18,421 bases of DNA, taken from positions 1 through 18,421 of the forward strand of contig SVSO01000033.1 in the NCBI GenBank assembly GCA_015064195.1. Direction: 5' to 3'. The notes under the pieces are model-generated. The model was not told the origin of the DNA. It worked only from the letters and a program-made list of their open reading frames with translations, and searched no databases. Of this stretch, positions 7,381 to 14,616 are shown in pieces. Origin of the DNA: Oscillospiraceae bacterium. Lineage in GTDB: Bacteria; Bacillota_A; Clostridia; Oscillospirales; CAG-272. Position numbers and translations under genes: made by a program. The first letter of the stretch is position 1. Each line of letters begins with the position of its first letter.

Positions 7381-8210
7381 CACGAAAAAAACGATGGATG
7401 ATGGCCGCTGTTCTGGCGGTCATCGTCCTTCTTGCCATGATCGCCCTCGATGCCCGGCTCATGGTCCGGCGGTATTCGGTGGAGGCGGATCCGATCGCAT
7501 CCCCCATCCGCATCGCTCTCGTCACCGATCTCCATTCCTGCCGCTATGGGGAAAATCAGCGGGAGCTGACCTCGGCGATTGCGGAGGAGAATCCGGACAT
7601 TCTTCTGCTTGGCGGCGACATTTTCGATGACCGGATTGACGACACCGGCACGGCGGAATTTTTGGCGGCCATCGCGGGGAAATATCCCTGCTATTACGTC
7701 ACCGGCAACCACGAATGGTGGAGCGGTGAGGTGCGATTCGCGGAAAAAATGGCGATTCTGGCGGAGCACGGCATTCCGGTGCTGGCGGGAGAATGGGAAA
7801 CGCTGACCGTGCGGGGCGAGCAGATCAACATCTGCGGCGTGGATGATCCGGACGGCGCCCGTGCCGGCCATGCGGAGGCGTTTGAGCATCAGCTGGCGGC
7901 GGCAGAATCGGCGGCGGAGAACGGTTATTACACCGTTCTGCTGTCCCATCGGCCGGAGTATGGGGAAGCTTACGCGGCGCGGGACTTCGACCTTGTGCTG
8001 TGCGGTCATGCCCATGGCGGACAGTGGCGGATCCCGCTGCTGCTCAATGGGCTGTATGCGCCAGATCAGGGGCTATTTCCGAAGTTCGCGGGCGGGCACT
8101 ATACGCTGGGCGATACGGAAATGATCGTCAGCCGCGGCCTTGCGAGGGAGACAACCGTCATCCCGCGCATTTTCAACCGGCCGGAGCTGGTCATCATCGA
8201 TGTGAAATAG
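7377..8210 (+). CDS. Membrane-anchored calcineurin-like metallophosphoesterase (YaeI/YkuE-like)
   Basis: A basic N-terminus (MTRKKRW) and one hydrophobic helix (about residues 8-24) anchor the protein in the membrane, probably with the catalytic domain outside. The catalytic domain carries the complete dimetal site: Asp51 and His53 (TDLHS), Asp81 (GGDIFDD), Asn111-His112 (GNHEWW), His191 (LSHRPEY), and His211/His213 (CGHAHGGQ). The GHAHGGQ ending and overall length (277 residues) match YaeI/YkuE-type enzymes, which hydrolyse phospholipid- or cell-wall-related phosphoesters; the substrate here is unknown. The frame is open further upstream, but the ATG at 7377 overlaps the preceding stop codon and directly precedes the membrane anchor, so it is the sensible start. 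The gene is followed by an intrinsic terminator. Confidence 0.88.
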   Translation: MTRKKRWMMAAVLAVIVLLAMIALDARLMVRRYSVEADPIASPIRIALVTDLHSCRYGENQRELTSAIAEENPDILLLGGDIFDDRIDDTGTAEFLAAIAGKYPCYYVTGNHEWWSGEVRFAEKMAILAEHGIPVLAGEWETLTVRGEQINICGVDDPDGARAGHAEAFEHQLAAAESAAENGYYTVLLSHRPEYGEAYAARDFDLVLCGHAHGGQWRIPLLLNGLYAPDQGLFPKFAGGHYTLGDTEMIVSRGLARETTVIPRIFNRPELVIIDVK

Positions 8211-8212
8211 AA

Positions 8213-8247
8213 AGGGATACTGCAAATGCGGTATCCCTGAATTTTTT
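8213..8247 (+). terminator. Rho-independent terminator of the HAD-AIM24-phosphoesterase operon
   Basis: AGGGATACTGC (8213-8223) pairs with GCGGTATCCCT (8228-8238) around AAAT. All 11 base pairs form, with one G-T wobble. GA and then ATTTTTT follow. It begins two bases after the stop codon at 8210. Its T-run overlaps the stop codon of the convergent ABC gene at 8246-8248, so the two genes meet without spare sequence. Confidence 0.9.
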
Positions 8248-10531
8248 ACGATGCGGCGGTATTTTTCGGCGTCATCTTGGACATCTGACGCTGCGCCATG
8301 ACGAGGCCGTAGTAGATGCCCTTCTTTCGCATCAGCTCGTCGTGCGTGCCAACCTCAGCGATGGTGCCTTTGTCCAGCACGATGAGGCGGGTGGCGTTGC
8401 GCAGGGTGGAGAGCCGGTGCGCGATGGCGAGGGTGGTGCGATCCTTGATGAGCTTCTGGAGGGATTCCTGAATCTGCCGCTCCGTCTCGGTATCGAGGGA
8501 AGCGGTGGCTTCATCGAGAATGAGGATGCGCGGATTGTGCAGGAGCGCACGGGCGATGGAGACGCGCTGACGTTCACCGCCGGAGAGGGTGTGACCCTTC
8601 TCGCCCACCTTGGTGTTGTACGCATCCGGCAGCTTCATGATGAACTGATGCGCGCCGGCAATTTTTGCGGCGGTGATGATCTCATCCCGGGTGGCATCCG
8701 GCTTTGCGTAGGCGATGTTGTCGTATATCGTGCCGGCGAACAGGAAGGTCTCCTGCAGCACCACGCCGATCTGCGAACGGAGGCAGTCCTGCGAAATATC
8801 ACGCAGATCCACGCCGTCCACCTTGATGGAGCCGTCGCCGATGTCGTACATACGCATGAGCAGGTTGATGAGGGTGGATTTGCCCACGCCCGATTTGCCC
8901 ACGATGCCGATCATTTCGCCCGGCTCGATGTGGAGATTGACTTTTTTCAGCACATCTGTGGTTTCATCGTAGCCGAAGGACACATTCTCGAAGTCGATGG
9001 TGCCCTTGATGGCGATATCCTTAGCATTTTCTCTGTCGGCCACATCCACCTTTTCGTCGATGATCTCGAACACCTTGGCGGTGGAGGTCATGAAGTGGAT
9101 GAGACGGCGGGGCAGGCTTGCGATCCAGCGAAGCGGGCCGTAGATCATGCTCACATAAGCGGAGAACTGCGCCATTTCGCCCAGCGTCATCTCGCCGCCG
9201 ATGATCTTGTTGCCCACATAAAAGAGCAGGAAGAATTCGCCGATGCCCATGAAAAAGTTGAGCCACGGCCAGATGAGTGCCCAGATGCGCTCATTTTTCA
9301 CCTGAATATCCCGCAGGTCGGCGGAAATATCGTCGAACCGCTTGGCTTCCTTTTCCTCCATGCCGAAGGCCTTGACCACGCGGATGCCGGAGAAAATATC
9401 GTGAAGGATGGTGTTCGCCTTGGAGCTGGTGTGCCACTGGGTCTCCCACAGCCGGTGCATCCGCCGCCAGAAGAAGCGGAAGGACATGGCCACGATGGGG
9501 GCGGGGAAGATAATGAGCAGTGCCAGCCGCCAGTCGTAGATGAACAGCATCAGTGCCACGGAGATGAGGATGAGTCCCTGCTCCACAAGATCGGGGAGGG
9601 TGCCGGTGATGAACTGGCGGATCTGTCCGGTGTCGTTGTTGACACGGTTCATCAGCTCGCCGGCGGTGCGCTTGGAGATGCGGGAGATGGACATCATCTG
9701 GATCTTGCCGAATACCATTTCGCGCAGGCGGATGATGACCTTATTGCCCGCATGAATGAGGGCGCAGCTCCGGAGCATACCCAGTCCCTTGGTGAGCAGA
9801 CTCACGCCGGCCAGCGACAGGATGACCAGCACGAACTGCCAGAGCTGCACGGTTTCCGGTGTGGGCGTATCGATGAATTCGTCCACGAGAACGCGGTTGA
9901 GGTAGGGCGTCAGCAGGTTGACGGCGGCGATGAGGAAAAACAGCACGATGGACGCGAGAAGATACCATTTGTAGGGCTTGGCAATGTCCCACAGACGGCG
10001 CATCACGCCTGTTTTGTCCACACAGCGGGGGCAGACCGATGAGCCGGGCGGGAAGGGCCGTCCGCATTTTTCGCAGAACCGGTTGAGATCCCGCAGGAAT
10101 TCGGAGTGCCATTCGCCGGTCTCCTTGTAGCGGTTGATGTGCTTCATGATGGAGCCGTATTCGGCAGAGTGGGAGCCGTCACCGCGGCAGATGAGCACAT
10201 CCTCGCCGCCAACGGTGCATTCCGCCGTCACGCTTCCAACGCCCGCAGTAATGCGGAAATCGGAGGCATCGGCGAGCGGAATCTGCCGGATACGCGCGCC
10301 GTTCTGATAGACGATGAGGGAATCCTTTGTCAGTGCTGCCATGCCGTCCGCAGTCTGATTTTTGCGGTTGTCATCGGTCACATGGTCGGCGAGATTGCTG
10401 GTGAAAATGGTCAGAATCGCGTCCCGGTCGAGGGAATCGTCCATGGCGTGCAGCTGCTCCCAGAGAAGCTCCATGCGCGCCGCCAGCCGTTCTTCGGCGA
10501 TTCTGTCAATATCGATGGTTGTTTGTTCCAT
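8246..10531 (-). CDS. ABC exporter half-transporter with N-terminal soluble domain and zinc ribbon (second of pair)
   Basis: The 761-residue protein has three parts. Residues 1-145 are soluble, with a strand-rich, PH-like section (DGMAALTKDSLIVYQNG onward). Cys153/156 and Cys167/170 (CEKCG...CPRC) form a zinc ribbon. After that come six predicted membrane helices (about 185-470) of a type IV exporter and an ATPase domain. The latter has Walker A GKSGVGKST (545-553), Q-loop VLQET, signature LSGGE (649-653), Walker B with Asp673 and catalytic Glu674, and H-loop His705; all are intact. The open frame begins with GTG at 10540, but AAAGGAAG at 10540-10547 is too close to it; the ATG at 10531 has a proper spacing. 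The gene ends a four-gene operon with a paralogous half-transporter (about 3.8 kb upstream), and the two probably form a heterodimer. The cargo is unknown. Confidence 0.9.
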   Translation of the reverse strand: MEQTTIDIDRIAEERLAARMELLWEQLHAMDDSLDRDAILTIFTSNLADHVTDDNRKNQTADGMAALTKDSLIVYQNGARIRQIPLADASDFRITAGVGSVTAECTVGGEDVLICRGDGSHSAEYGSIMKHINRYKETGEWHSEFLRDLNRFCEKCGRPFPPGSSVCPRCVDKTGVMRRLWDIAKPYKWYLLASIVLFFLIAAVNLLTPYLNRVLVDEFIDTPTPETVQLWQFVLVILSLAGVSLLTKGLGMLRSCALIHAGNKVIIRLREMVFGKIQMMSISRISKRTAGELMNRVNNDTGQIRQFITGTLPDLVEQGLILISVALMLFIYDWRLALLIIFPAPIVAMSFRFFWRRMHRLWETQWHTSSKANTILHDIFSGIRVVKAFGMEEKEAKRFDDISADLRDIQVKNERIWALIWPWLNFFMGIGEFFLLFYVGNKIIGGEMTLGEMAQFSAYVSMIYGPLRWIASLPRRLIHFMTSTAKVFEIIDEKVDVADRENAKDIAIKGTIDFENVSFGYDETTDVLKKVNLHIEPGEMIGIVGKSGVGKSTLINLLMRMYDIGDGSIKVDGVDLRDISQDCLRSQIGVVLQETFLFAGTIYDNIAYAKPDATRDEIITAAKIAGAHQFIMKLPDAYNTKVGEKGHTLSGGERQRVSIARALLHNPRILILDEATASLDTETERQIQESLQKLIKDRTTLAIAHRLSTLRNATRLIVLDKGTIAEVGTHDELMRKKGIYYGLVMAQRQMSKMTPKNTAAS

Positions 10532-10561
10532 AGGGTTCACTTCCTTTCGGTCGTATGGAAG

Positions 10562-11347
10562 TCAGCAGGGTTTGATGGCGAGGGTAGCCATATACTGGGG
10601 CGCATATTCCCGGAGATGGCCGCAGCCTTCACGGTCGCGGTCCTCATAGAGATCCCGCAGGATGAATCCTGCCCGGAGCTGTCCGCCCAGCTGTTCCTCC
10701 AGCGAATGGGAGAACTGGATGGCGTTCAGATTGTCGCGCTGGGAGGCGAATTCCTCGTCGGACATGGCGATGGGATCATAGGGAAGCTTGTTCTTTGCGA
10801 TGAGGGGGAGCGTGCCGTCCTCATCGAACAGGAAGTTGAGGCCGTTGTCAAATCCCGCCAGCAGTCGTCCGCCGGGCTTCAGAATGCGGAAGCACTCGCG
10901 CCAGACCGGTTCGATCTCGCGGATGTAGCAGTTGGACACGGGATGGAAGATGAGATCGAAGCTGTCATCGGCAAAGGGCAGAGGCTTTGTCATGTCGCCC
11001 TTGATGATTTCAATGGCATATCCCTCCCGCTCGGCCATGATGCGCTCCTTTTCCAGCTGGCTGTCGGAGTAGTCGAACACGGTGCATTCCGCACCGTTTG
11101 CGGCAAAGACGGGCATCTGCTGTCCGCCGCCGGATGCCAGCCCCAGCAGCTTTTTGCCGCAGAGTGAGCCGAACCATTCCTCCGGCACAAATCGGCAGGG
11201 TGTCAGATACACCCGGCACGCACCGGCTTTTGCGGCGAGAAATTCTTCATGGGTGATGGGCAGAGTCCACGGACAGCCGTCCTTCGCCCACGCGTCCCAT
11301 GTGAGGGAGTTGATCTTCGTGTAGTCGCTTTTCCCGAAATGCTTCAT
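10562..11347 (-). CDS. Class I SAM-dependent methyltransferase
   Basis: The 261-residue protein has a Rossmann methyltransferase core: glycine-rich SAM loop GLASGGGQQMP (69-79), acidic residue Asp92 (VFDYS) for the ribose, Asp118 (KGDM), a motif-IV-like FDLIFHPVSNCYI, and LKPGG (156-160). About 60 residues precede the core, including a Trp-rich NSLTWDAWAKDGCPW. Such small-molecule methyltransferases are common in Firmicutes and their substrates cannot be predicted. The ATG overlaps the stop codon of the DUF1854 gene (ATGA) and has no strong ribosome site of its own, so translation is probably coupled. Its stop lies 30 bases before the second ABC gene. Being placed inside the ABC/DUF1854 operon suggests that it modifies the exported cargo or a transporter component, which is inference. 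Confidence 0.88.
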   Translation of the reverse strand: MKHFGKSDYTKINSLTWDAWAKDGCPWTLPITHEEFLAAKAGACRVYLTPCRFVPEEWFGSLCGKKLLGLASGGGQQMPVFAANGAECTVFDYSDSQLEKERIMAEREGYAIEIIKGDMTKPLPFADDSFDLIFHPVSNCYIREIEPVWRECFRILKPGGRLLAGFDNGLNFLFDEDGTLPLIAKNKLPYDPIAMSDEEFASQRDNLNAIQFSHSLEEQLGGQLRAGFILRDLYEDRDREGCGHLREYAPQYMATLAIKPC

Positions 11348-11994
11348 AAATACAGCTCGATCTTCTTGTAGCTCTGGCGGTCCAGCGCTTCCACGTCGGG
11401 GATCTCATAGCGGTTGCCGTCCACGTCGAGGATGTAGACCCGCTCTGTGCCGTTGGAATTGTGAGCCTTAATGATGCTGCGGAAGGTATCCTGCAGGGTG
11501 AAGGATTTTTCGCCGAATTCGCACTCGCATTTCCAGTAGGAGAAGCCGTAACGCTCCTTGATGGCGATGATCTTTTTGATGACCGGTGTGTAATATTTCG
11601 TCTCCAGCTCGTTTATGAGCAGAGTCTTGTCCGGATCGTCAAAATCGTCGAGGGAGCGGATGAAGCCGATCTCCTTTTTATCCTTGTCCAGCACGGAAAT
11701 GTAATCATAGGGCATATCAAAGGGAAATGCGCGGGAGAGGAAGATGCGGTCGGCGATCTTTTCCATCTTGCCCTCGGGAATGTCGGGATTCGGCACTTCC
11801 GCAGGCTTGTCGGATTTTTCATCCTTTTCCGCTTTTTCATCCGTCAGCAGAGCATCCTTCGGTTTATCGATGATGGCGCGCAGACCGATGAAGCCGTTTT
11901 TCTCGGTGATCTTGCAGTTTTCGCGGCTCAGGTATACAATATCCACGATGCCGCGCAGCTCGTTCGGGATGTTGTTTTCGATTTTGTCAGACAT
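11344..11994 (-). CDS. DUF1854 family protein, ABC-exporter-associated
   Basis: The 216-residue soluble protein matches my recollection of DUF1854. The diagnostic C-terminal half has FPFDMPYDYISVLDKDKKEIGFIRSL in spaced segments, an acidic LDDFDDPDKTLLINELETKYY stretch, YGFSYWKCE, and the ending ILDVDGNRYEIPDVEALDRQSYKKIELYL. A charged Lys/Glu/Asp-rich linker (about residues 45-75) separates it from a short N-terminal segment; this linker looks like an insertion. DUF1854 genes are known next to ABC exporters, notably in cyanophycin-associated clusters of other bacteria. The function is unknown; an accessory subunit of the exporter is the natural guess. GGAGG at 12001-12005 lies 6 bases from the ATG. 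The upstream ABC gene ends 12 bases away, and the stop overlaps the methyltransferase start. Confidence 0.87.
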   Translation of the reverse strand: MSDKIENNIPNELRGIVDIVYLSRENCKITEKNGFIGLRAIIDKPKDALLTDEKAEKDEKSDKPAEVPNPDIPEGKMEKIADRIFLSRAFPFDMPYDYISVLDKDKKEIGFIRSLDDFDDPDKTLLINELETKYYTPVIKKIIAIKERYGFSYWKCECEFGEKSFTLQDTFRSIIKAHNSNGTERVYILDVDGNRYEIPDVEALDRQSYKKIELYL

Positions 11995-12006
11995 AGTGTT
12001 CCTCCG

Positions 12007-14310
12007 TTACGCTTCAATGCCGATGTTTTTGAGGGCTTCCACCTGCATCTTGTAGAGCTTGTAGTAGATGCCCTTTTTGCCTATCAGCTCAAGGTGTGTG
12101 CCGAACTCCGGCATCTTGCCGTTTTCGATGACGATGAGCTTGTCAGCATCGCGCAGGGTCGAGAGTCGGTGTGCGATCATGATGGTGGTGCGTCCCTTGA
12201 CCAGCCGCTCAAGAGCGGTCTGGATCTGACGCTCGGTTTCGGTATCCATGGCCGCCGTCGCTTCATCCAGAATGAGGATCTTGGGATTGCGAAGCACCGC
12301 GCGGGCGATGGAAACGCGCTGACGTTCGCCGCCGGACAGATCCTTGTAGCCGAAGCCGATGCGGGTGGCGTATGCATCCGGCAGCTTCATGATGAAATCG
12401 TGTGCGCCGGCGATCTTGGAGGCTTCGATGATCTCATCCAGTGTGGCTTCCGGACGGGCATAGCGGATGTTGTCGAGGATGGTGCCCATGAACAGGTAGG
12501 TCTCCTGCGAAACGATGGAGATGTTCCGCCGCAGATCGGCAAAGGAAATATCCTTCACATTCACGCCGTCGATGAGAATTTCGCCGGCAGACACATCGTA
12601 GAGGCGGATGAGGAGATTTGCAAGCGTGGATTTGCCTGCGCCGGTGTGACCGACGATACCGATGACGTGGCCCGGCTCGATGTCGAAGCTCACGCCGTCG
12701 ATGACCTTGCGGTTCTTGACATAGGAGAATTCCACATCCTTGAAGGTAACGCGGCCTTCCATCGTCTCCATGGGAACGGGATGCTCCGATTCCACCACCT
12801 CCGGCACTGCGTCCATGACTTCAAAGAGACGGGAGCAGGCGTTGATGCAGTCGGTGGCCCAGTAGGTGAAGTCCACGAAGAAATACATGGGGCTGTAGAC
12901 CATGTTCATGTATGCGATAAAGGTGAGCAGCATACCGTAGGAGATGTCGCCCTTGATGACCATCCAGCCGCCAAATCCCCATGCGAAGATATTACCGAGG
13001 TAGAGAACGAAGCTGGACATGGGCCATGCCACGTTTTGGAAGTTGGAGAGGTTTTTGTCATTGGTGGCAAGCCGCTCGGAATAGCCGTTGAATCGCTTGA
13101 CTTCATTTTTCTCCTTGGAGAAGGCCTTGACCACGCGGATTCCGCCGAGGACATCGCTGAGCGCGCTGTTCATGGAGCGGGAGCTGGAATAGCGTTTTGC
13201 GTGGAGCTTGTCGAGGCGGGTGAAGATGAACCGCACCAGCATGACGAATACCGGAATGGTGATGAGGGACAGGAATGCCAGCAGCGGCTCGAAGCAGAAC
13301 ATGATGATGACCAGCGCGATGATCTGCACCACATTGATGAGGAAGTATGGCAGACCGTCGCAGAAGAAGCCGTAGATGGTTCCCGCATCGTTGTTGACCT
13401 GCGTCATGAGACCGCCCGTCTGACGGCCGGTGAAGAAGCTGATGGACAGCTTCTGGATGGCGTTGAAGATGGTCTGCTTCAGGTCATAGGTGATAAGGGC
13501 GGCGATCTTTGACGTGATGACGCCGTTTATCATGTTGAGCAGGATGGTGAAAATGCGCATGGCGAGGATCATGCCCAGCACCAGCAGGATCTCACCGTAG
13601 AAGTTTCCGTCCTCCTTCAGCACCTCATCATAGTAGAATGCGGAGCTGACATAGGGGGAGAGCACGCCCAGTGCGCTCATAATGATGAGCACGGAGAGGA
13701 TGATGAGGAGCTGCACCTTATATTTGAGGAAGAAAACGCTCATTCTGCGGATGAGCTTGCCCTTGTCCATGCACCGCGGACAGATCTTGCGGTTGGAATC
13801 GGGATAGCGCGAGCCGCACTTAGGGCAGAACAGGGAGGCTTTGGAATCGTCCTCGTCCAGTTCAAAGGGCTTGCCTTCCTTGGCCTTTTTCACATACTTC
13901 ACGAACAGATTCATCTGCGATTTGCAGGTGTTGGTGAACCGTGCAAGCAGGATCTGCGCTTCGGATTTGGTATTCTTCGCCACGAGTCTGCCGGATGACA
14001 GCAGATCCTCCACGGCGAAATTGTCCAGCTCCTCGAGTGTGTGGCACTCATAGGAAAGCTCGGTGAAGGTCGCTTCCAGCCGTGATGCATGGGCGGGAGC
14101 GAAGACTTTGTTTATGTTTTTCTTTTCGGTCAGCGTGACCATGCCGGAAATGATCATCAGCTCCTCGGCGGTGGCGACAAGATAGGTATCGCAGTGCGTA
14201 CCGTCCTGCATCATATCGCCCCGGGCTATGAGCAGAAGCTTATCCTCCGCCACGCCCTTTTGATCGAGAAGCTTAAGAAGTCCCGACGGATAATTATCCA
14301 GTGCAACCAA
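12007..14310 (-). CDS. ABC exporter half-transporter with N-terminal soluble domain and zinc ribbon (first of pair)
   Basis: Starting at a TTG (14308-14310) the protein has 767 residues. The first ~155 are soluble (LVALDNYPSGLLKLLDQKG, then a strand-rich PH-like part). A zinc ribbon follows with Cys162/165 and Cys177/180 (CPKCG...CPRC). Six predicted membrane helices (about 195-490) and a complete ATPase domain come next: Walker A GHTGAGKST (554-562), Q-loop VSQET, LSGGE (658-662), Walker B Asp682 with Glu683, and His714. The frame is open to a GTG at 14364, but that codon lies in the loop of a 5' hairpin and lacks a ribosome site. GGAGG at 14319-14323 is 8 bases before the TTG, so I prefer the TTG. 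It is the first gene of the operon, under a perfect sigma-A promoter, and a paralogue of the last gene. Both ATP sites of a heterodimer would look active. Confidence 0.88.
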   Translation of the reverse strand: MVALDNYPSGLLKLLDQKGVAEDKLLLIARGDMMQDGTHCDTYLVATAEELMIISGMVTLTEKKNINKVFAPAHASRLEATFTELSYECHTLEELDNFAVEDLLSSGRLVAKNTKSEAQILLARFTNTCKSQMNLFVKYVKKAKEGKPFELDEDDSKASLFCPKCGSRYPDSNRKICPRCMDKGKLIRRMSVFFLKYKVQLLIILSVLIIMSALGVLSPYVSSAFYYDEVLKEDGNFYGEILLVLGMILAMRIFTILLNMINGVITSKIAALITYDLKQTIFNAIQKLSISFFTGRQTGGLMTQVNNDAGTIYGFFCDGLPYFLINVVQIIALVIIMFCFEPLLAFLSLITIPVFVMLVRFIFTRLDKLHAKRYSSSRSMNSALSDVLGGIRVVKAFSKEKNEVKRFNGYSERLATNDKNLSNFQNVAWPMSSFVLYLGNIFAWGFGGWMVIKGDISYGMLLTFIAYMNMVYSPMYFFVDFTYWATDCINACSRLFEVMDAVPEVVESEHPVPMETMEGRVTFKDVEFSYVKNRKVIDGVSFDIEPGHVIGIVGHTGAGKSTLANLLIRLYDVSAGEILIDGVNVKDISFADLRRNISIVSQETYLFMGTILDNIRYARPEATLDEIIEASKIAGAHDFIMKLPDAYATRIGFGYKDLSGGERQRVSIARAVLRNPKILILDEATAAMDTETERQIQTALERLVKGRTTIMIAHRLSTLRDADKLIVIENGKMPEFGTHLELIGKKGIYYKLYKMQVEALKNIGIEA

Positions 14311-14343
14311 AATTGGCACCTCCGTTTTGTCAGTATGGGCAGA

Positions 14344-14374
14344 AAGAACGCCGTCTGACACCACCGGCGTTCTT
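14344..14374 (-). promoter_or_regulatory. Leader hairpin in the 5' untranslated region of the ABC/DUF1854 operon
   Basis: On the minus-strand transcript, AAGAACGCCG (from 14374) pairs perfectly with CGGCGTTCTT (to 14344) across an 11-base loop. TCTGCCC follows, without a long U-run. It lies between the predicted transcription start near 14388 and the ribosome site at 14319-14323. It could stabilise the message, act as an attenuator or bind a protein. The sequence alone does not distinguish these. Confidence 0.55.
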
Positions 14375-14395
14375 CATTCAAACAGTCATAAGTTT

Positions 14396-14424
14396 ATTAT
14401 ACAATTATTGGAGTAAATTGTCAA
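14396..14424 (-). promoter_or_regulatory. Perfect sigma-A promoter of the ABC/DUF1854 operon
   Basis: On the minus strand, TTGACA (14424-14419) and TATAAT (14401-14396) both match the consensus exactly, with a 17-base spacer. Transcription should start near 14388-14390, giving an untranslated leader of about 78 bases before the TTG start. Confidence 0.88.
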
Positions 14425-14505
14425 TATAAAAATGAATTTTAGACGAATATTATTGAAAAATAATGGTCAAAATGCGCAAAAATAGTGAATAATTTTGTAC
14501 AAACC

Positions 14506-14525
14506 GAAAAAAATTGCTTTTTTTC
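14506..14525. repeat. A/T-tract palindrome upstream of the GH106-like promoter
   Basis: GAAAAAAA and TTTTTTTC form a perfect 8-bp inverted repeat around TTGC. It ends 10 bases before the -35 box of the plus-strand promoter. It may act as an UP-like, bent-DNA element or an operator. It lies in a 111-base AT-rich stretch (14425-14535) between two divergent promoters that otherwise shows no gene. Confidence 0.45.
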
Positions 14526-14535
14526 AAAATTCCTC

Positions 14536-14564
14536 TTGACACATCGCCTCAAGTGTGGTATCAT
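14536..14564 (+). promoter_or_regulatory. Strong sigma-A promoter of the GH106-like gene
   Basis: TTGACA (14536-14541) and TATCAT (14559-14564) are separated by exactly 17 bases. This is eleven of twelve consensus positions. An imperfect inverted repeat, AATCTAA/TTTGATT (14568-14587), lies just downstream of the -10 box, where a repressor could bind; the gene starts at 14617. Confidence 0.85.
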
Positions 14565-14616
14565 TTCAATCTAAGATAGGTTTGATTTATGGATGAAACA
14601 ATAGGAGAATATTGTT

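Noticed and set aside
8000..10042. A 680-codon open frame on the plus strand opposite the second ABC gene
   Set aside because: The minus-strand frame has every ABC motif in order. The plus-strand translation is His/Asp/Glu/Gly-rich with no domain and no ribosome site; it results from codon bias in the antisense frame.
11461..13512. A 683-codon open frame on the plus strand opposite DUF1854 and the first ABC gene
   Set aside because: It crosses two well-supported minus-strand genes and repeats the same His/Asp/Glu-rich antisense composition as the frame opposite the other ABC gene, because the two ABC genes are paralogues.
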